Positions 19,545 to 29,785 of a DNA stretch of 64,000 nucleotides are shown here, in pieces. Positions within the stretch are counted from its first letter, which is position 1, and every line of letters starts with the position of its first letter. Below the pieces are notes generated by a model, which saw only the letters and a program-made list of their open reading frames with translations, made no database searches and was not told the DNA's origin. The stretch covers positions 62,001-126,000 of the forward strand of contig CAIRLC010000022.1 of assembly GCA_903879335.1 (NCBI GenBank), read 5' to 3'. The position numbers and the translations under genes were made by a program. This stretch comes from an uncultured Pseudomonadota bacterium (GTDB taxonomy: Bacteria; Pseudomonadota; Gammaproteobacteria; Steroidobacterales; Steroidobacteraceae).

Positions 19545-20854
19545 GCCGACAGCCTCTGAGCGGCAATGGCAAATCGGTTACCCCGCTCCGCATAGTCCTT
19601 GTACATATCCAAACTGGCGCATGCCGGAGAGAGCAGCACAATATCGCCCGACTTTGCGACTCGCGATGCCGCAAGTACTGCACTATCCATATCCTCGGCA
19701 AACTCTACGGCACATACACTTGAAATCGAGCGCGCGAGAATTTCTTTATCTCGCCCAATCAAAATAGCGTGCTTAACACGCCCTCTGAATGCGGCTTGCA
19801 GCGGCGCAAAATCCTGGCCTTTACCATCACCGCCTGCAACGAGCACCACAGGCTCGGATAGACCTTCTACGGCAGCAACCGTTGCACCGACGTTTGTGCC
19901 CTTAGAATCATCCACGTAACGGACGCCGTAATGCTCAGCAACGACCTGCATGCGATGCGGCAGGCCTGAGAATGTCTGCAAAACCGAGGTCATCGCATTT
20001 CGTGGCAGGCCGATGGCAGAACCAAGCGCAAGTGCTGCCAACGCATTGGCGACATTGTGCAACCCGGGCAATCGGATATCGGCTACCCGAATGATCCTCT
20101 CGTTGTGATGCACAACCCACTCGTCGCGCACCGTGTAGTCCGCATCGGTGTCGATCAGCCCGAAGGTCACACGCTTTGCAGGATTGACGTCCATTTTTAG
20201 GACGATCGGATCGTCGGCATTCACCACCGCAACCGTAGACTTCCCATAAATCTTTGATTTAGCAGCGGCGTAATCATTTAGATCGGAATAGCGATCCATA
20301 TGATCTGGGCTGACGTTCAGCACCACTGCTGCGGCCGTCGCCAAGCCACTGGTCGATTCCAGCTGATAACTCGAAAGCTCTAGCACATAAAAATCTGGCG
20401 TGGGCCGATCGAGCAAATCGAGAGCCGGCTCTCCAAGGTTTCCACCTGCGTAGACGCGATAGCCCGCGTTCCTAATCATCTCGGCGACGAGCGTTGTGAC
20501 CGTGCTCTTACCGTTGGTTCCGGTCACTGCCACGACAGGTGCCGCAACGACCGAGGCAAACAGCTCGATATCACCGATGACGGGGATACCGCGCCGAACG
20601 GCCGCACGAATTATGGATTCGCTGCGTGAAATGCCCGGTGAAACAATGATCCGATTTACGTCGCCGAGGAGCGATTCCTGAAATCCACCAAAGTTAAATT
20701 GAACAGCGTCACCGTAATCTCGCAGAGCTTCAGTACCGGGAGGCTCTGATCGAGAGTCATTCACGGTCACCGATTCACCGCGCGCAGTTAACCAGCGCAC
20801 GACGGACACTCCGGTCTTGCCTAGTCCGAGCACGAGGTTACGGTGATCGGTCAT
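19541..20854 (-). CDS. murD: UDP-N-acetylmuramoyl-L-alanine--D-glutamate ligase MurD
   Basis: MurD adds D-glutamate to the UDP-MurNAc-alanine precursor. The N-terminal 'VLGLGKTGVSVVRWL', the ATP loop GTNGKST at residues 112-118, and the late 'LSPACASLDMYKDYAERG' motif are family marks. I choose the ATG at 20854 (437 residues) because it overlaps the mraY stop by one base and matches the family start. A longer frame reaches 20941 but would run into mraY without conserved residues. Confidence 0.97.
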   Translation of the reverse strand: MTDHRNLVLGLGKTGVSVVRWLTARGESVTVNDSRSEPPGTEALRDYGDAVQFNFGGFQESLLGDVNRIIVSPGISRSESIIRAAVRRGIPVIGDIELFASVVAAPVVAVTGTNGKSTVTTLVAEMIRNAGYRVYAGGNLGEPALDLLDRPTPDFYVLELSSYQLESTSGLATAAAVVLNVSPDHMDRYSDLNDYAAAKSKIYGKSTVAVVNADDPIVLKMDVNPAKRVTFGLIDTDADYTVRDEWVVHHNERIIRVADIRLPGLHNVANALAALALGSAIGLPRNAMTSVLQTFSGLPHRMQVVAEHYGVRYVDDSKGTNVGATVAAVEGLSEPVVLVAGGDGKGQDFAPLQAAFRGRVKHAILIGRDKEILARSISSVCAVEFAEDMDSAVLAASRVAKSGDIVLLSPACASLDMYKDYAERGNRFAIAAQRLSA

Positions 20855-21939
20855 CAACGCACCTTCAGCGTCGCAAGACCGGCCAGCACGAGCACAACCG
20901 TGATAATCCAGAATCGGACAATCACTTTCGGCTCCGCCCATCCTTTCAGCTCAAAGTGATGGTGGATCGGTGCCATTCGAAAAATACGCTTGCCGGTCAG
21001 CTTAAAGGACGCCACCTGCAAAATGACGGAAACCGTCTCAAGGACGAAAACGCCGCCCATCACAAAGAGAACAATCTCCTGCCGAACGATAACGGCGGTC
21101 ACACCGAGAGCTGCCCCGAGTGCGAGGGCCCCAACATCACCCATAAAGACCTGCGCCGGGTACGTGTTGAACCACAGAAATCCGAGGCCTGCTCCGACAA
21201 GGGTTGATGAAAAAATCAACATCTCACCAACTCCTGGTACGTGGGGTATCAGAAGGTAATTGGCAAAGATCGAGTTTCCTGCGGCATAGGCGAATACACC
21301 CAATGCCCCGGCAACCATGACGGACGGCATAATGGCCAATCCATCCAATCCGTCGGTCAGATTGACCGCGTTGCTGGACCCCACGATCACGAAATAGGTC
21401 AACGCGACAAAGCCTGCTGAACCCAATGGAATGGCGACGTCCTTAAATAGTGGGACATGCAAGTCGGTAGCAACGGGTGACGTGGCAATATTGAGCAACG
21501 CGAATGCCGCCCCGAAGCCAACGACAGATTGAGCGAGGTACTTCCAACGAGCAGCGAGCCCTTTCGAATTTCCGACCACAAGCTTTAGGTAGTCGTCATA
21601 GAAGCCAATCAATCCGAAAGCGATCGTGACGAGAACGGCAATCCACACGTATCGATTCGATAGGTCGGACCACAAGAGCGTGGCACCGATCATCGCCACC
21701 AAAATGAGCGTCCCGCCCATCGTCGGGGTGCCCTGTTTCTTCAGATGCGACTGCGGCCCGAAGTCCCGGACATTTTGACCGATCTGATTTTCAGTGAGCC
21801 GACGAATCATCCAGGGCCCAACAATCAACGAAATCACGAGAGCTGTCAGGGACGCGAGAATCGCCCTCAGCGTGAGATAGGAGAACACGCGAAAGAACGA
21901 GTGCTGCTGGGAAAGAATTTCGGCTAAACGGTAAAGCAC
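20854..21939 (-). CDS. mraY: Phospho-N-acetylmuramoyl-pentapeptide transferase MraY
   Basis: MraY moves phospho-MurNAc-pentapeptide onto undecaprenyl phosphate, giving lipid I. About ten hydrophobic segments are visible. Conserved motifs are '[10 protein letters not shown]' near residue 68, '[12 protein letters not shown]', '[13 protein letters not shown]' and '[13 protein letters not shown]'. The 361-residue length is normal for gammaproteobacteria. The start is GTG at 21939, five bases after the murF stop. Confidence 0.98.
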   Translation of the reverse strand: MLYRLAEILSQQHSFFRVFSYLTLRAILASLTALVISLIVGPWMIRRLTENQIGQNVRDFGPQSHLKKQGTPTMGGTLILVAMIGATLLWSDLSNRYVWIAVLVTIAFGLIGFYDDYLKLVVGNSKGLAARWKYLAQSVVGFGAAFALLNIATSPVATDLHVPLFKDVAIPLGSAGFVALTYFVIVGSSNAVNLTDGLDGLAIMPSVMVAGALGVFAYAAGNSIFANYLLIPHVPGVGEMLIFSSTLVGAGLGFLWFNTYPAQVFMGDVGALALGAALGVTAVIVRQEIVLFVMGGVFVLETVSVILQVASFKLTGKRIFRMAPIHHHFELKGWAEPKVIVRFWIITVVLVLAGLATLKVR

Positions 21940-21944
21940 TAACG

Positions 21945-23312
21945 TCAGCTCCGTTCGTTCGGCTGCGCGGCAATCGCGTCTACAACACGCTCAAGCCGAT
22001 TAACGCGGGAGCCTTTGACTAGCACGGTAATACCGGGCGCGATCATTGGCTTTATATGTTGGGCCAGTTCATTGGCGTCGAAAAACTTCTCCGCCCCATC
22101 GCCGAACGCATCTGCCGCAAGCGCGGCTGAGTCCCCTAATGTGAACAATCGGCTTACGCCGGCGTTGCGGGCGAATAACCCAGCCTCACGGTGCGCGGCA
22201 ACCTCGACTGATCCGAGCTCAGCCATATTTCCAAGCACAACCCATCGTTCGCCGGAAGCCGTCGCAAGGACTTTGATTCCAGCTTCAAAACTTGAAGGAT
22301 TGGCGTTATACGAGTCGTCAATGACGCACCCACCGGCACTGGCAGACTTGACCACTAAACGCCCCTTGACGGCGCGCATATCGGCGAGACCGGACGCAAT
22401 CTCCACGGCCGATATTCCCGCCGCGTGTGCCACTGCCGATGCCGCGAGAGCGTTCAAGACGTTGTGGGCACCGGCGAGCGGCAACTCAACAGCGGCAGTG
22501 CCGGTCGGCGTCACGAGCGTAAAGCGTTGACGCTCACCCGCAATCCCCGAAACATCGATTTCGCCACTGACGCAACAATCCGCTTGGCTCAATTGCCCGA
22601 AAGACACCACGGTGTCGGCGCGGTTCAATGCGCGCCACAAGTCGGCGAATTCGTCATCTGCGTTAATAATTGCCGCCGCTGAGCTGCCGAGCCCCTCAAA
22701 CAACTCACCTTCCGCCCTCGCTGCACCGGCAAGGCTGCCGAACCCTTCGAGATGCTCAGCACCGGCATTGGTGACCACAGCGATGGACGGCTCTACAAGT
22801 TTCGTCAACGCAGCCACTTCACCCGGATGGTTTGCTCCAATTTCGATCACTGCAAAAGCGTGTCGCGCATCAATCGAGAGGAGCGTCAACGGCACACCGA
22901 TATGGTTATTCAGGGTGCCCTGAGTCGCGAGGCACGCCCCCCGCTGCTCAAAAATTCGGGCAATCATTTCCTTGGTCGTAGTTTTACCATTGCTACCGGC
23001 CACTCCAATGACCGGAATCTGGAAATTTTTTCGCCAACCGGCGGCGGCGGCTTGAAGTGCGACCAGAGTGTCTTGAACAATGATTTGCGGCACACCCACA
23101 TCACAACGATGATCAACAACGATTGCAGCGACGCCTCGCTGGGAAGCCGCCGCTACGAAGTCATGACCATCAAATCGCTCACCCTTCAACGCGAAGAACA
23201 AGCTGCCGGCTTCGCAGGTGCGCGAGTCAGTAGAGACAGCGGAGAAAGACGTATCAGGACCGATGAGTTGACCATTCATCGCCGAAGCGAATTCAGCTAG
23301 GCAACGCTTCAC
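21945..23312 (-). CDS. murF: UDP-MurNAc-tripeptide--D-alanyl-D-alanine ligase MurF
   Basis: MurF adds the D-Ala-D-Ala dipeptide to complete the pentapeptide precursor. The ATP loop GSNGKTT is at residues 106-112. Other family motifs are '[16 protein letters not shown]', '[16 protein letters not shown]' and '[10 protein letters not shown]'. The 455-residue size is normal. The start overlaps the murE stop by 4 nt, and a 5-base gap separates it from mraY, one of the few breaks in the chain of overlaps. Confidence 0.97.
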   Translation of the reverse strand: MKRCLAEFASAMNGQLIGPDTSFSAVSTDSRTCEAGSLFFALKGERFDGHDFVAAASQRGVAAIVVDHRCDVGVPQIIVQDTLVALQAAAAGWRKNFQIPVIGVAGSNGKTTTKEMIARIFEQRGACLATQGTLNNHIGVPLTLLSIDARHAFAVIEIGANHPGEVAALTKLVEPSIAVVTNAGAEHLEGFGSLAGAARAEGELFEGLGSSAAAIINADDEFADLWRALNRADTVVSFGQLSQADCCVSGEIDVSGIAGERQRFTLVTPTGTAAVELPLAGAHNVLNALAASAVAHAAGISAVEIASGLADMRAVKGRLVVKSASAGGCVIDDSYNANPSSFEAGIKVLATASGERWVVLGNMAELGSVEVAAHREAGLFARNAGVSRLFTLGDSAALAADAFGDGAEKFFDANELAQHIKPMIAPGITVLVKGSRVNRLERVVDAIAAQPNERS

Positions 23313-24793
23313 GCCGCTCTCCTTGTCAATTCCATCGCGATCTCTCGATCGCTGAAATGACGGGATTCGGCTCCATAGATCTGGTAATCCTCGTGACCTT
23401 TACCGGCAATGAGAACGATATCGCCAGGATTCGCCTGCGCGACTGCCGACCGAATCGCCAACTCACGATCGCGCTCAATGCGGACCGATACGCCCTCAGA
23501 GAATGCAGCAACGATCATGGCGATTATTTGATCTGGGTCTTCGGTACGTGGGTTGTCGTCCGTCACGATCACGTGATCGGCCAGCGCCTCGGCAACCTTC
23601 GCCATGAGCGGCCGTTTCCCGGTATCGCGATCTCCACCGCAGCCAAACACACAATATAAATGGCCGCTCACGTGCGACCGCAATGCCGTCAGGGCCTTAT
23701 CTAAGGCATCAGGCGTGTGGGCGTAGTCCACAACAACTAACGGCCCACCGAGCGCCGAAAAGGCCTCCATTCTTCCGGGAGGGGCCGTCACGCCAGCAAG
23801 GCGGCCTGTGGCTTCGCGAAGCGGCAGCCCGGAGGCCAACAGCAGCCCCAACACAACCAGCAGATTTTCAGCATTGAAACGACCTACGAGCTGGGTGTCT
23901 ACGGAGAATGCACCCAGATGACTATCCCCAACCACTCGAAGGCCCTTGTCACGGCATTCAATGCGGCTTGCCACGAGATACTGACCACGCTTCGGCGCAT
24001 CAGTGCGTAGGCTGACGCAGAGCGACTCAACGCCTGCAGGCAAGCGGCCCAGAATTTCGAGTCCAAAGGCGTCATCAATATTGATAACGGCCTGTCGAAC
24101 ACCTGGGTGCGCAAACAAACTTTCCTTTGCCGCACCATAGGCCGCCATGGAACCGTGATAGTCCAGATGGTCTCGAGTTAAATTTGTGAAAGCCACAATT
24201 GGCAGCCGAACACCGCATACCCGCCCCTGATCTAGCGCGTGCGAAGATACTTCTAGTGCCGCATGAACTGCACCTTGGTCGCGGAATCTCGCCAGCATTC
24301 GATGAATCGACGCCACATCTGCCGTCGTGTGAGTGGTCGCCGTTAAGTGAGGCGGTCGGCCTGCCCCTAACGTGCCTAAATAGGCGGCGTTCGAATCCCT
24401 GCACATGGCATAGAGCCAAGCACAGGTGGTTTTTCCGTTAGTGCCGGTGATGCCCACAACCTCAATGGCAGCCGATGGCTCACCGTAGGCCGAGTCCGCA
24501 ATTGGCCCCAGGCGGGCTGCCAGATTAGGCACCGGGATGACACAAACCGATTCGGGAAGATTGATTTCAAATCTGTCCGCTGGATCATGAAGTATCGCAA
24601 TCGCGCCCCGAGCAATGGCTGACTCGACATGCTTCAAACCATGCGTAGATCTGCCAGATACAGCAACAAAGGCGTCACCGGGAGAAATATCGCGGCTATC
24701 AAGTCGCAAATCACCGACCATGACAGCCATGGCCGTCGCGACGTCGGGCAACACTCGCCCTAAGTCGATCGATCGGACGGCTGCGGCGGTCAC
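23309..24793 (-). CDS. murE: UDP-MurNAc-dipeptide--meso-diaminopimelate ligase MurE
   Basis: MurE adds the third stem residue. The ATP loop GTNGKT is at residues 117-122. The motif DNPR in 'VTDDNPRTEDP' is the mark of enzymes that select meso-diaminopimelate, so the cell wall is expected to be of the DAP type. 'EVSSHALDQGR' and 'DYAHTPDALDKAL' are further family motifs. The 494-residue length is normal. It overlaps ftsI upstream and murF downstream by 4 nt each. Confidence 0.97.
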   Translation of the reverse strand: MTAAAVRSIDLGRVLPDVATAMAVMVGDLRLDSRDISPGDAFVAVSGRSTHGLKHVESAIARGAIAILHDPADRFEINLPESVCVIPVPNLAARLGPIADSAYGEPSAAIEVVGITGTNGKTTCAWLYAMCRDSNAAYLGTLGAGRPPHLTATTHTTADVASIHRMLARFRDQGAVHAALEVSSHALDQGRVCGVRLPIVAFTNLTRDHLDYHGSMAAYGAAKESLFAHPGVRQAVINIDDAFGLEILGRLPAGVESLCVSLRTDAPKRGQYLVASRIECRDKGLRVVGDSHLGAFSVDTQLVGRFNAENLLVVLGLLLASGLPLREATGRLAGVTAPPGRMEAFSALGGPLVVVDYAHTPDALDKALTALRSHVSGHLYCVFGCGGDRDTGKRPLMAKVAEALADHVIVTDDNPRTEDPDQIIAMIVAAFSEGVSVRIERDRELAIRSAVAQANPGDIVLIAGKGHEDYQIYGAESRHFSDREIAMELTRRAA

Positions 24794-26517
24794 CGCAGAT
24801 CCTCCACAAGCGCAACTTGGGTCGAGATCGGCGCTAGATCGTCTGGGCGGACGGACAGAAGTCGTAGTGCGCCAGTCATGATGTTGGCAAAGACCGGAGC
24901 CGCCACGTCACCGCCACGGTGCAGCCCACTGGTAGGCTCGTCAATCACGACCAATGCAACAAGGCGAGGATCCGACGCTGGGACCATGCCGGCGAAGAGC
25001 CCGCGATAACGCTGCGAGTAGGTGTTGCCAATGAGCTTTTGGACAGTACCCGTCTTCCCGGCGATTTTGTAACCGCGAACCTGAGCTTTCTTGCCGGTGC
25101 CTTCGGTGATCACACTTTCCAACATTGTGGTCAATTCGCTGGCAGTTCGCTGGCTCATCACCTGAGTACCGGCCGGCGGGAGACCTTCAATTCGCCTGAA
25201 CGTGAGCGGCCGACGAACGCCGCCAGCCGCGATAGTGGTGTAAGCAGACACCAATTGAAACGGCGTCACGGATACGCTATAGCCGTGAGCCATTGTGGCA
25301 ACGTCAATGTCTTTCCAACGACTGAAGTGGATGAGTCGACCACCAGCCTCTGCGGGATATTGAGTCTCGGAAACCTTGCCGAATCCGAGATTACTGAGAA
25401 GCGTATATACACTCTCGCGATTCAACATCAGACCGATGTGCGCCAAGGCAACGTTCGACGACTTGGCCAACGCCATGGCTAAGGTCGCCTTGCCAATGGG
25501 GTGCTCATCTTTGAAAACCTTGTTGGCCACCTGAACATAGCCTTGCCCCGTGTCGATGATCGTATCGGTCTTTAGCTTTCCAGTTTCAAGACCGGCAGCT
25601 ACCCAGAAAGACTTAAAGGTTGAGCCCGGCTCCAACGCATCAAGCATCGCGATATTGCGGAAATTTCGACCGCCGTGGATACGATCATTCGGATTGAACA
25701 TGGGCTGAATCGCTTCCGCCAACACTTCGCCCGTCCGGGCATCAACCACGATAACCGACCCCGACTTTGCGCCGTATTCCTGGACCGCCGCTTTTAGCTC
25801 TCTGTAGGCAAGGTACTGAATACGCAGGTCTATGCTGGTGTAGAGATCTTGGCCTTGCCGGACGGTACGCTTACTTTCGATTTCGGAAATCGTTCGACCC
25901 TTGCCATCGGTGATGACCCGCTTCAGCCCATCCTCACCCGCAAGAATTGACTCGTAGCCGAATTCGAGGCCCTCTTGGCCCTTATCGTCAAAGTCAGTCA
26001 TGCCGAGCAAGTGCCCAGTCACCTCACCCGCGGAGTAGTAACGCTTATACGCGCGCTCCGTACTGACGCCGGGAAAATGGAGCGCCATGACTCGCGCGGC
26101 ATCATCAGGGTCCATGCGCGTTCTAAGCTGCACGTGGTGCGATGCCGCATTAGAACTCACCCGATTTTCGAGCCATTCCGGATCAACCTGAAGCACATGA
26201 GCCAGTGTCGGAAGGGAGTCCTCAACATCGGCTTTGCGCATCTCAGGCACGTCGATAACGACGGTATCCACGGGCACGCTGACAGCTAACGCTTCGCCAT
26301 TGCGATCGAAAATTGTTCCACGCCGAGCCTTGACAGAGACAATCTTGCTCGTCGCGTTCATGCCCCGACGCTGCAGAAATTCATCTTCGTAGATCTGCAA
26401 AAAAGCAGCGCGAGCAATCAGTCCTACAGCCGTTGCCGCGAACACACCGACAACCACATAGCCCCGCATGCGGAACTGCCGCGCGCTGCTTTGAGCCTCA
26501 GTACGTCGGATCTTCAC
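24790..26517 (-). CDS. ftsI: Septal peptidoglycan transpeptidase FtsI (PBP3)
   Basis: FtsI is the class B penicillin-binding protein that cross-links septal peptidoglycan. One membrane anchor lies at about residues 20-42. The three active-site motifs are in order: STFK at 299-302, SSN at 353-355 and KTGT at 488-491. The N-terminal dimerisation region includes 'RRGTIFDRNGEALAVS'. At 575 residues it is normal in size and has no PASTA repeats. It overlaps ftsL and murE by 4 nt. Confidence 0.98.
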   Translation of the reverse strand: MKIRRTEAQSSARQFRMRGYVVVGVFAATAVGLIARAAFLQIYEDEFLQRRGMNATSKIVSVKARRGTIFDRNGEALAVSVPVDTVVIDVPEMRKADVEDSLPTLAHVLQVDPEWLENRVSSNAASHHVQLRTRMDPDDAARVMALHFPGVSTERAYKRYYSAGEVTGHLLGMTDFDDKGQEGLEFGYESILAGEDGLKRVITDGKGRTISEIESKRTVRQGQDLYTSIDLRIQYLAYRELKAAVQEYGAKSGSVIVVDARTGEVLAEAIQPMFNPNDRIHGGRNFRNIAMLDALEPGSTFKSFWVAAGLETGKLKTDTIIDTGQGYVQVANKVFKDEHPIGKATLAMALAKSSNVALAHIGLMLNRESVYTLLSNLGFGKVSETQYPAEAGGRLIHFSRWKDIDVATMAHGYSVSVTPFQLVSAYTTIAAGGVRRPLTFRRIEGLPPAGTQVMSQRTASELTTMLESVITEGTGKKAQVRGYKIAGKTGTVQKLIGNTYSQRYRGLFAGMVPASDPRLVALVVIDEPTSGLHRGGDVAAPVFANIMTGALRLLSVRPDDLAPISTQVALVEDLR

Positions 26518-26789
26518 TTCTGAATCACCTTCACTTCTGAGGGTGTCGGCGCCGACATATGCAATTTATTAATTGCGACTTGCTCGACGAACCCGGGCGT
26601 TGTGTAGGTGCTCTGCTCAAGCTGCAGACGATTCCATTCAATATTGAGGCGATCGCGCTCTGCCAACTGACGGTCTAATTCAGCAAATTGCATTCGACCT
26701 TCGTAGCTGACGTATACGACTCCTGCGGATGTCGACAGGACTGTAAACCAGAGCACAACAATGGCCATTCGGCTAACTTTCGCGTTCAT
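26514..26789 (-). CDS. ftsL: Cell division protein FtsL
   Basis: FtsL is a small bitopic protein that joins FtsB and FtsQ and activates FtsWI. This one has 91 residues with a single membrane segment at about residues 8-27, then a charged stretch of leucine-zipper type around 'ELDRQLAERDRLNIEWNRLQ'. Identification rests on this layout and on the fixed position between rsmH and ftsI. Its ends overlap both neighbours by 4 nt. Confidence 0.92.
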   Translation of the reverse strand: MNAKVSRMAIVVLWFTVLSTSAGVVYVSYEGRMQFAELDRQLAERDRLNIEWNRLQLEQSTYTTPGFVEQVAINKLHMSAPTPSEVKVIQK

Positions 26790-27715
26790 GCGCGAACCTT
26801 CGTCGCGATACGCAATATCGCGCTGCGAGCGCGCACGTTTTCAGCGACTTCATTGTCAGAAGCTCGAATAGCCTTGCCGACTAAAGCCATCCGGGGCTGA
26901 GCGGCTTCCGGGATATTAGGCATCCCGCGCCACATCGGATCCCCTTCGGACTCGCGACGCATAAAGCGCTTCACGATGCGATCTTCAAGCGAATGAAAGC
27001 TGATCACTGCCAATCGTCCGCCTACGGCAAGCACCTTGAGCGCCGCCTCTAATCCGGTTTCCAGCAATTCCAACTCACGATTCACGTGAATCCGAAAAGC
27101 CTGGAACGCTCTTGTTGCTGGATGCTTACCTGGTTCACGAAAGCGAGCAGGAATTGCGGATGCGACCACTTCAGCTAAGCGCGCGGTCGTGTCAATACGT
27201 GACTCAACGCGCGCGACTCCGATCGCTTGAGCGATACGACGGGCAAATCGATCTTCACCGTAAGCGGCAATCACTCGAGATATCTCCGACTCTTCGGCGG
27301 TAGCAATCCAATCTGCAGCGCTGTATCCAGAGGTCGGATCCATGCGCATATCGAGCGGGCCATCCCGCAAGAAGCTGAAGCCCCTGGCGGCGTCATCCAG
27401 TTGAGGGGAAGAAACGCCGAGATCAAAGAGAACACCGCGCGCGGAAGCCGCGTCCACGAAATCCGGCAGGCGATCGAAGGAGGCGTGACATATGCGCACG
27501 CGCGCCTCGTCTCCGACGTCGCGCCGCGCAGATGCAATGGCCTCAGGGTCCCTGTCGAAGACAACGAGCGCTCCCTTCTCTCCCAGTCCTTCGAGCACGC
27601 CTTTCGCGTGCCCGCCCCGTCCATAGGTGCCGTCGACGTACAGGCCTTCTGGTTGTACGTCGAGGCCCGCAATGACCTCGTCGAACAACACCGGCCGATG
27701 TGCCGGCGGTAACAC
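26786..27715 (-). CDS. rsmH: 16S rRNA (cytosine1402-N4)-methyltransferase RsmH
   Basis: RsmH (MraW) methylates C1402 in the ribosomal decoding site with S-adenosylmethionine; rsmI, encoded at 28.9 kb, modifies the same base. The 'HRPVLFDEVIAGL' start, SAM motif 'YVDGTYGRGGHAKGVLEGL' and 'LFDLGVSSPQLDDAARGFSF' are typical, and the C-terminal 'ISFHSLEDRIVKRFM' is complete. I choose the GTG at 27715 (309 residues), two bases after the mraZ stop. A longer frame to 27802 lies inside mraZ and has no conserved sequence. Confidence 0.96.
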   Translation of the reverse strand: MLPPAHRPVLFDEVIAGLDVQPEGLYVDGTYGRGGHAKGVLEGLGEKGALVVFDRDPEAIASARRDVGDEARVRICHASFDRLPDFVDAASARGVLFDLGVSSPQLDDAARGFSFLRDGPLDMRMDPTSGYSAADWIATAEESEISRVIAAYGEDRFARRIAQAIGVARVESRIDTTARLAEVVASAIPARFREPGKHPATRAFQAFRIHVNRELELLETGLEAALKVLAVGGRLAVISFHSLEDRIVKRFMRRESEGDPMWRGMPNIPEAAQPRMALVGKAIRASDNEVAENVRARSAILRIATKVRA

Positions 27716-27717
27716 CG

Positions 27718-28176
27718 TTACAGCGACAGTGACTCGAGGTCCGCTGGCAGATCCGAGGGCGTTGTATCGTCCTCTAACCATGCGTCGCGTTTCTCGGTCC
27801 ACCGCGCCTCATCCCAAAGTTCAAACCGATTGCCCTGACCCAAGAGCACTGCGTCTCGCGTCAGCGACGCGAAGCTACGCAGCTCGCTCGGGAGCAGAAG
27901 CCGGCCATGGCCATCGAGCTCCAATTCAGTCGCGTAACCGACCATGAGCCGCTGCAAACGCCGAGCGTGCGGGTTCAAGGACGGCAATCGCATTAACTTG
28001 CGCTCGATTTCTTCCCAATCTGGAAGCGGATACAAAAGCAGGCAGTGATCTTTATCGACGGTCGCAATCAAGTGCCCAGCACAACGCTCAAGCAAACGCT
28101 CCCGGTACCGGGTTGGCATAACCATCCGGCCCTTAGCATCCAATGAGAGTTGAGTTGCGCCTCTAAACACGTTCAC
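27718..28176 (-). CDS. mraZ: Transcriptional regulator MraZ
   Basis: MraZ is an AbrB-like DNA-binding protein that binds repeats in front of its own operon and represses the division cluster. The protein has 152 residues and two repeats of the fold, seen as 'LSLDAKGRMVMPTRYRERL' near residue 11 and 'LELDGHGRLLLPSELRSFA' in the second half. The start is GTG at 28176. Three TGGGA boxes lie directly upstream and are described separately. It is the first gene of the minus-strand cluster. Confidence 0.97.
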   Translation of the reverse strand: MNVFRGATQLSLDAKGRMVMPTRYRERLLERCAGHLIATVDKDHCLLLYPLPDWEEIERKLMRLPSLNPHARRLQRLMVGYATELELDGHGRLLLPSELRSFASLTRDAVLLGQGNRFELWDEARWTEKRDAWLEDDTTPSDLPADLESLSL

Positions 28177-28190
28177 TTATGGGAGCAAAT

Positions 28191-28214
28191 CCCATTCCTT
28201 CCCACTTTTTCCCA
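28191..28214 (-). promoter_or_regulatory. MraZ operator: three TGGGA repeats at 10-bp spacing
   Basis: On the minus strand TGGGAA, TGGGAA and TGGGAT begin exactly 10 bases apart (their plus-strand CCCA cores start at 28191, 28201 and 28211). MraZ is known to bind such TGGGN repeats. They lie between the predicted promoter and the GTG start of mraZ, so binding would be expected to repress the operon. Confidence 0.85.
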
Positions 28215-28223
28215 CCTGTTGCG

Positions 28224-28252
28224 ACTATAGGACGCACGCAACCTCAGGTCAA
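28224..28252 (-). promoter_or_regulatory. Sigma-70 promoter of the mra (division and cell wall) operon
   Basis: On the minus strand TTGACC (28252-28247) and TATAGT (28229-28224) are separated by exactly 17 bases. This is close to the sigma-70 consensus. The expected transcription start near 28217 falls at the first MraZ box, so the operator covers the start of the leader. Confidence 0.8.
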
Positions 28253-28410
28253 CGCCCATTTGGGGAAATTTTTCCTTCGACGACAATTACTTACCGACGG
28301 CACTGGTGCCGGAAATCGGACCTTTGAAAGGTCAATTATCAGTGACTTACGCTCGCTTCTTGCGAATAGTCTTTAGGTGTCGTGGGCAAGACTGTGATTA
28401 ATGCCCGTCA
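28253..28410. other. Intergenic region between the mra promoter and RNase P RNA
   Basis: No gene is seen here. Two short inverted repeats are present: GGCAC-TG-GTGCC at 28299-28310 and GACCTTT-G-AAAGGTC at 28319-28333. They may be operator or structural sites; nothing ties them to a known regulator. Confidence 0.4.
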
Positions 28411-28432
28411 CCCCCTCGCGGTAGCGAGGGGG
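28411..28432 (-). terminator. Hairpin downstream of RNase P RNA
   Basis: A 9-bp GC-rich stem (CCCCCTCGC with GCGAGGGGG, 4-base loop) lies about 23 bases after the 3' end of rnpB. It lacks a T run, so it is a probable but not typical terminator. Confidence 0.55.
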
Positions 28433-28454
28433 CGTTCCCAACAGAATCAGAATG

Positions 28455-28839
<385 letters not shown>

Positions 28840-28868
28840 ACGCACGATAGGCGTCTCTGTCCAGAACC

Positions 28869-29744
28869 TCAAGTTGGCTCTTCATCCGACAGCCTTTTTA
28901 GTAACAAAGCGCGCTCATAGACCGCATTCCGACGCAGTCCAGTGAGTTCGGACACCGTGTCCGCGACCACCGCCAAGGGCGCGTGCGCACATAAGCGGCG
29001 CAAGACGCCGTCATATCGGCTTAAATCAAGATCTTCGGTGCAGCTCGGCGCTCCCTCTATGACCAATACGCATTCCCCGCGAGCCATATTGGGGTCTTGG
29101 GTAGCCTGTAGAGTCATTTCGCCCAAAGTGCCGCGATAGATCGTTTCATGGAGCTTGGTGAGCTCACGAGCCAGGGCCGCACGTCGGTCGGCGCCGAAAA
29201 CCTCTCGGCAATCGAGCAAAGCATCTTTTAAACGGTGCGGAGACTCATAGAAAACCAGGGTGCGAGCTTCGCTGACGAGTTCGGACAGTCGGGCCCTACG
29301 AGCAGCGGTTTTACTCGGTAAAAAGCCTTCAAATACAAATCTGTCAGTGGGCAAACCAGCCACTGACAAGGCGGCTATCGCCGCGCATGCGCCTGGCAAT
29401 GGGACCACTCGCACACCTGCTGCGGCGGCAGCGGCAACCAAGCGGTAGCCCGGATCACTGACCAGCGGTGTGCCTGCGTCGGATACCAGAGCCACGTCCT
29501 CACCACCCACGAGACGTGCGACTAAGACGTCAGCACGATCAGCCTCGTTGTGCTCGTGCAGTGCAAACATCGGCACGGACACTCCATATTGGCTGAGCAA
29601 TTGGCCGGTATGGCGGGTATCTTCCGCAGCAACCACCGCTACCCGGGCAAGCGTTTGACGTGCTCGTTCTGTGATGTCAGATAGATTGCCGATCGGCGTC
29701 GCGACGATAAATAAAGTTCCAGCCACAGGACGCGTTTCCTTCAA
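28869..29744 (-). CDS. rsmI: 16S rRNA (cytidine1402-2'-O)-methyltransferase RsmI
   Basis: RsmI methylates the ribose of C1402 in 16S rRNA, the same base modified by RsmH. The family start 'GTLFIVATPIGNLSDITERA' (residue 9 on) is followed by 'VVAAEDTRHTGQLLSQYG', 'ALVSDAGTPLVSDPG' and 'GLPTDRFVFEGFLP'. The 291-residue length is normal. It lies upstream of rnpB on the same strand, so the rnpB promoter probably lies within or just after its 3' end. It is divergent from the LpoA-like gene, a common arrangement. Confidence 0.97.
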   Translation of the reverse strand: MKETRPVAGTLFIVATPIGNLSDITERARQTLARVAVVAAEDTRHTGQLLSQYGVSVPMFALHEHNEADRADVLVARLVGGEDVALVSDAGTPLVSDPGYRLVAAAAAAGVRVVPLPGACAAIAALSVAGLPTDRFVFEGFLPSKTAARRARLSELVSEARTLVFYESPHRLKDALLDCREVFGADRRAALARELTKLHETIYRGTLGEMTLQATQDPNMARGECVLVIEGAPSCTEDLDLSRYDGVLRRLCAHAPLAVVADTVSELTGLRRNAVYERALLLKRLSDEEPT

Positions 29745-29785
29745 ACGAATGCTGAATAATCCGCGGGAATCCTGCGCTCACCTAG

